From: a bacterium
GTDB lineage: Bacteria; Auribacterota; UBA3054
NCBI GenBank assembly: GCA_017444325.1
Contig: JAFSWV010000139.1
Coordinates: 1 to 7,206, forward strand
DNA: 7,206 nucleotides
Reading direction: 5' to 3'
The notes under the pieces were generated by a model. The model did not search any database. It was given only the letters and a program-made list of their open reading frames with translations, and was not told the DNA's origin. The stretch's first letter is position 1. Each line of letters opens with the position of its first letter. A program made the position numbers and the translations under genes. Below are positions 4,983-7,206 of this stretch, piece after piece.

Positions 4983-7206
4983 TTATTTTTTCTCAGTCTT
5001 GTCGGAGCCGATGTCGTTGGCCGTGACGGAGACTTCCGCATAGAGGGCGGTCCATCTGCTGGAGGCGTACGAGGTGTGCACCCTGAGGTAGCGGTACTGA
5101 CCAGTCACGTTGATGGCATAGGCGCCTTCCGTGGAACTGGTCTTGTCGCTCTTCTCACCCAGGAAATCCCACTTGCAGACCGGCAGGTCTTTATCGTTGG
5201 AGCCGTAGAGCTGCCACTGGTAGTACCTGTCGAAGTTGCCGTAGGCTAGGCTGAACTGCTGCAGCTCTTTCTTGGCGCCGAGGTCGATGATGAGGAAGTT
5301 TTCCGGGCTGTTCTCGGTGAAGCGCGCGGTGCGTTCCGAATAGATCGGCTCTTCCTGACATCTGATGGCGAACTGTTGGCTGGAGCCCTGGGCCGCGATG
5401 GTGCCGTCCTCATTCAGGACATAGACGTTGGCGATGTAGGTAAGCTCGTACTGCGGAACGAACTGATTCTCGCCGTCGGGAGCGCAGACGTCAAAGATGA
5501 AGACGCCGCTGTCATAAGTCGGCTGAGTTTCGCTGTATTTGATGGTCGAGCAGAGGAAGGAGCCTGCTTCGTTCCTCTTTTCGCCGTCGGTGTAGAGGAC
5601 AGCGATCTTCTGTCCCGCTTCGAGCGTCAGGTCGTTGGCGCCGTCCTTTATGGTCAGCTTAAGAAGCGTCTTGCCGCCTTCGTTGACAAGGCCGTAGCCG
5701 GTCGCCGGGGCGACGGTCAGAGTCTTGGCTGCGGTGCGGAACAGCTGCACGTCCACGCCCTCGTCGAAGGCGTCGGCAGCCAATGTGACGTTGTCAGGGA
5801 TGTAGGCTTTTTTGACGTTGGTGAGGCCCGCGAAAGCGCCGGAGCCGATGCTCTCAAGTACCACGTTCGTCCTGACGCCGAAGTCGCCGCCGTACTTGAT
5901 GCTGGGATCCTGGGGGGCGACTATGATCGTTGTTATCTCGTCGTTGAAACGGCCGAAGTTCTGGCCGGCTTCCAATTGTCCGATGCCGCCTATTTCCAGC
6001 ACACCCTGCTCAATGGTCCAGACCGGAGCTTCCGGCTGGAAATACCAGTGGGCGTTGCCGTCCAGGTAGGAGCTGACGCTGCCGTCGGTCATTTTGGCGG
6101 TGACGTCGGTCCCGGCGGCGTCGAAGACCACCGGGTAAGCGAGGGCTTCCTGCTCCAGAACGCGTTTGCAGACGGTGCAGCTCTTGGTCTGCACGCCGCC
6201 TTCGTAATCCTTCTCCCAATTGCCGGCGATGTGCGCGCTTCTGGTGCCGGGCACTTCCACGTCGCTGTCAACATAAACGTGCCAGTGCTCGGATTCGTCG
6301 CTTCTCCAATCGTCGTCGTCATACTCGTCGGAGTGGGCGTCGACCTTGATCTCCGAATAGAGGGCGGTCCATCTGCTGGAAGCGTAAGACGTGCAGATGC
6401 GCAGGTAGCGGTATTTGTTGCCGTTGACTTCTATGGTGTACATGCCGCTGTTGGAGGGCGTCTTGTCGCCTTTTTCGCCGAGGAAGTCCCACTTGCACAA
6501 GGGCAGTTTCTTATCGTTCGTGCCGTAGAGCTGCCATTGGTAGTATCTGCTGTCCTGGACGTAAGCGGCGCCGAAGCCGGTGACGGATTTGGAGTCGCCG
6601 AGGTCTATATCGAGATAGTTGTCAACGGAGAGATAAACGAAGTCGGAGGTGCGTTCTTCAGCTATCGGCTCAATGTTGCACTTTACGGCGAACTGTTCCG
6701 TGGAACCCTGGGCGGCCACGCTGCCGTCGGCGTTGAGGACAAAAATGTTCACGATGTAGGTCGCCGAATACTGAGGGATGAACTGGTCGGGGCCTACGGG
6801 CGCACAAATATCGAAGGTAAAGACGCCGTTGTCGTAGGTCGGCTGCAGCGCGCTGTATTTAAGGGCCGAGCAGAAGAATTCTCCCTCGTTGTTCTTTTCG
6901 CCGTCGTCATAGATCGTGACGATCTTCTGTCCTTCCTTCAGCACGAGGTCTTTGCCTTCCTCTTTGATGGTCAGTTTCAGAAGCGTCTTGTCGCCTTCGT
7001 TAACAAAGCCGGTGCCGGTGGCGGGCGCCACGGCAAGATCTTTACCCACGGTTCTGAAAAGCGTAACATTGGCGCCTTCGTCAAAGGCGGTAGGTGAGAG
7101 CTCGACGTTTTCCGGGATGTAAGCCGTGACGTTGTCTAGGCCTTTGAAAACGCCGGAATTGATCTTTTCAAGAATGACGCCGGTCCTGACGCCGAAGTCG
7201 CCGCCG
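4983..7206 (-). CDS. C-terminal part of a large modular surface protein (LRR-like and discoidin-like domains), start outside window
   Basis: The frame is open from the right edge to the stop at 4983, giving 740 visible residues. The GTG at 7049 is internal, because the 52 residues before it match the second repeat copy. Visible order: (1) LRR-like end, 1-48, with GGDFGVRT and YIPENVEL, typical of BspA-type (LRR_5) repeats; (2) unrecognised beta domain, about 52-180; (3) discoidin (F5/8 type C)-like domain, about 187-288, with YLDIDLG, YYQWQLYG, KYRYLRI and a final SEIKV strand; (4) acidic linker, about 289-307; (5) a small CTVC-containing segment around 341-351, of the H...C-x-x-C-x-x-VLE kind found between domains of gut bacterial surface proteins; (6) full LRR-like region, 379-488; (7) second beta domain, 490-620; (8) second discoidin-like domain, 627-727; (9) short charged tail. 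Such proteins usually bind carbohydrate or host ligands at the cell surface. No LPXTG motif, C-terminal membrane helix or beta-barrel is visible, so anchoring is unknown. It converges on the tRNA gene. Domain calls are by motif pattern. Confidence 0.85.
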   Translation of the reverse strand, partial: GGDFGVRTGVILEKINSGVFKGLDNVTAYIPENVELSPTAFDEGANVTLFRTVGKDLAVAPATGTGFVNEGDKTLLKLTIKEEGKDLVLKEGQKIVTIYDDGEKNNEGEFFCSALKYSALQPTYDNGVFTFDICAPVGPDQFIPQYSATYIVNIFVLNADGSVAAQGSTEQFAVKCNIEPIAEERTSDFVYLSVDNYLDIDLGDSKSVTGFGAAYVQDSRYYQWQLYGTNDKKLPLCKWDFLGEKGDKTPSNSGMYTIEVNGNKYRYLRICTSYASSRWTALYSEIKVDAHSDEYDDDDWRSDESEHWHVYVDSDVEVPGTRSAHIAGNWEKDYEGGVQTKSCTVCKRVLEQEALAYPVVFDAAGTDVTAKMTDGSVSSYLDGNAHWYFQPEAPVWTIEQGVLEIGGIGQLEAGQNFGRFNDEITTIIVAPQDPSIKYGGDFGVRTNVVLESIGSGAFAGLTNVKKAYIPDNVTLAADAFDEGVDVQLFRTAAKTLTVAPATGYGLVNEGGKTLLKLTIKDGANDLTLEAGQKIAVLYTDGEKRNEAGSFLCSTIKYSETQPTYDSGVFIFDVCAPDGENQFVPQYELTYIANVYVLNEDGTIAAQGSSQQFAIRCQEEPIYSERTARFTENSPENFLIIDLGAKKELQQFSLAYGNFDRYYQWQLYGSNDKDLPVCKWDFLGEKSDKTSSTEGAYAINVTGQYRYLRVHTSYASSRWTALYAEVSVTANDIGSDKTEKK
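5025..5891 (-). repeat. Direct repeat copy A (289-residue module), C-terminal copy
   Basis: This block encodes the LRR-like end, the beta domain and the discoidin-like domain, and matches the block at 6342-7205 along its whole length. Identical protein words include FGVRT, VAPATG, VNEG, TLLKLTIK, QPTYD, YYQWQLYG, CKWDFLGEK, YRYLR and SYASSRWTALY. DNA identity is also high in places, for example around 5041-5063 and 5871-5892. The two copies differ by a few one-codon insertions or deletions, so both remain in frame. Confidence 0.93.
6342..7206 (-). repeat. Direct repeat copy B (288-residue module), reaching the window edge
   Basis: This is the partner of the block at 5025-5891, offset by about 1,314-1,317 nt (period about 438 residues). 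The matching DNA continues to the last base of the window (7185-7206 is identical to 5871-5892). The repeat therefore probably extends further, into an LRR-like region equivalent to 5892-6070. The spacer between copies (5892-6341) holds the acidic linker, the CTVC segment and the first half of the next LRR-like region. Confidence 0.93.

Noticed and set aside
6983..7049. GTG at 7049 as the start of the - strand surface protein
   Set aside because: The frame is open to the window edge, and the 52 residues before it match the equivalent part of the other repeat copy. The GTG is an internal Val codon and no signal peptide follows it.
5376..7097. Open reading frame of 573 codons on the + strand, antisense to the surface protein gene
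   Set aside because: It has no ribosome binding site or domain match, its Val/Ala/Gly-rich product mirrors the GC-rich codons of the real gene, and it itself shows the repeat of the opposite strand. It is a shadow of the - strand gene.
4983..7206. Repeated DNA as a mobile element or CRISPR-like array
   Set aside because: The repeats are long, in frame and part of one coding sequence, with no terminal inverted repeats, transposase or regular short spacers.

Overview
The window comes from a bacterium of moderately high GC content with compact gene packing. I cannot assign a phylum from the sequence alone. MutS2 argues against an enteric gamma-proteobacterium. The BspA-like leucine-rich repeats plus discoidin-like domains in the last gene are often seen in host-associated or particle-associated bacteria, but that is only suggestive.

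Positions 19-4793 (+ strand) hold four tightly packed genes, probably one operon. They are a secreted beta-rich protein of unknown function (19-906), a dCMP deaminase (909-1340), a family 4-like glycosyltransferase with a TTG start (1345-2463), and a MutS2 ATPase (2451-4793). Junctions are 2 nt apart, 4 nt apart and a 13 nt overlap, with no internal terminator. The promoter lies upstream of the window. The four products have no obvious common pathway (envelope protein, nucleotide metabolism, glycan synthesis, DNA or ribosome maintenance), so they look like a housekeeping run rather than a dedicated system.

Positions 4790-4957 hold a tRNA-Pro(CGG) unit. It has a near-consensus sigma70 promoter whose -35 box overlaps the mutS2 stop codon, the complete tRNA with encoded CCA, and a strong hairpin terminator that can work in both directions.

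Positions 4983-7206 (- strand) hold the C-terminal 740 residues of a large, probably exported, modular protein. It contains two copies of a block of about 289 residues (LRR-like end, an unrecognised beta domain, a discoidin-like domain) repeating with a period of about 438 residues. The gene runs off the right edge and its start is not seen.

The points most worth a second look are the MutS2, which lacks the usual C-terminal Smr nuclease domain and carries a second copy of its KOW-like 'GD-V' module instead, and the tandem modular surface protein. I found no CRISPR array, mobile element, phage gene or defence system, and no gene-free stretch longer than 300 bases.
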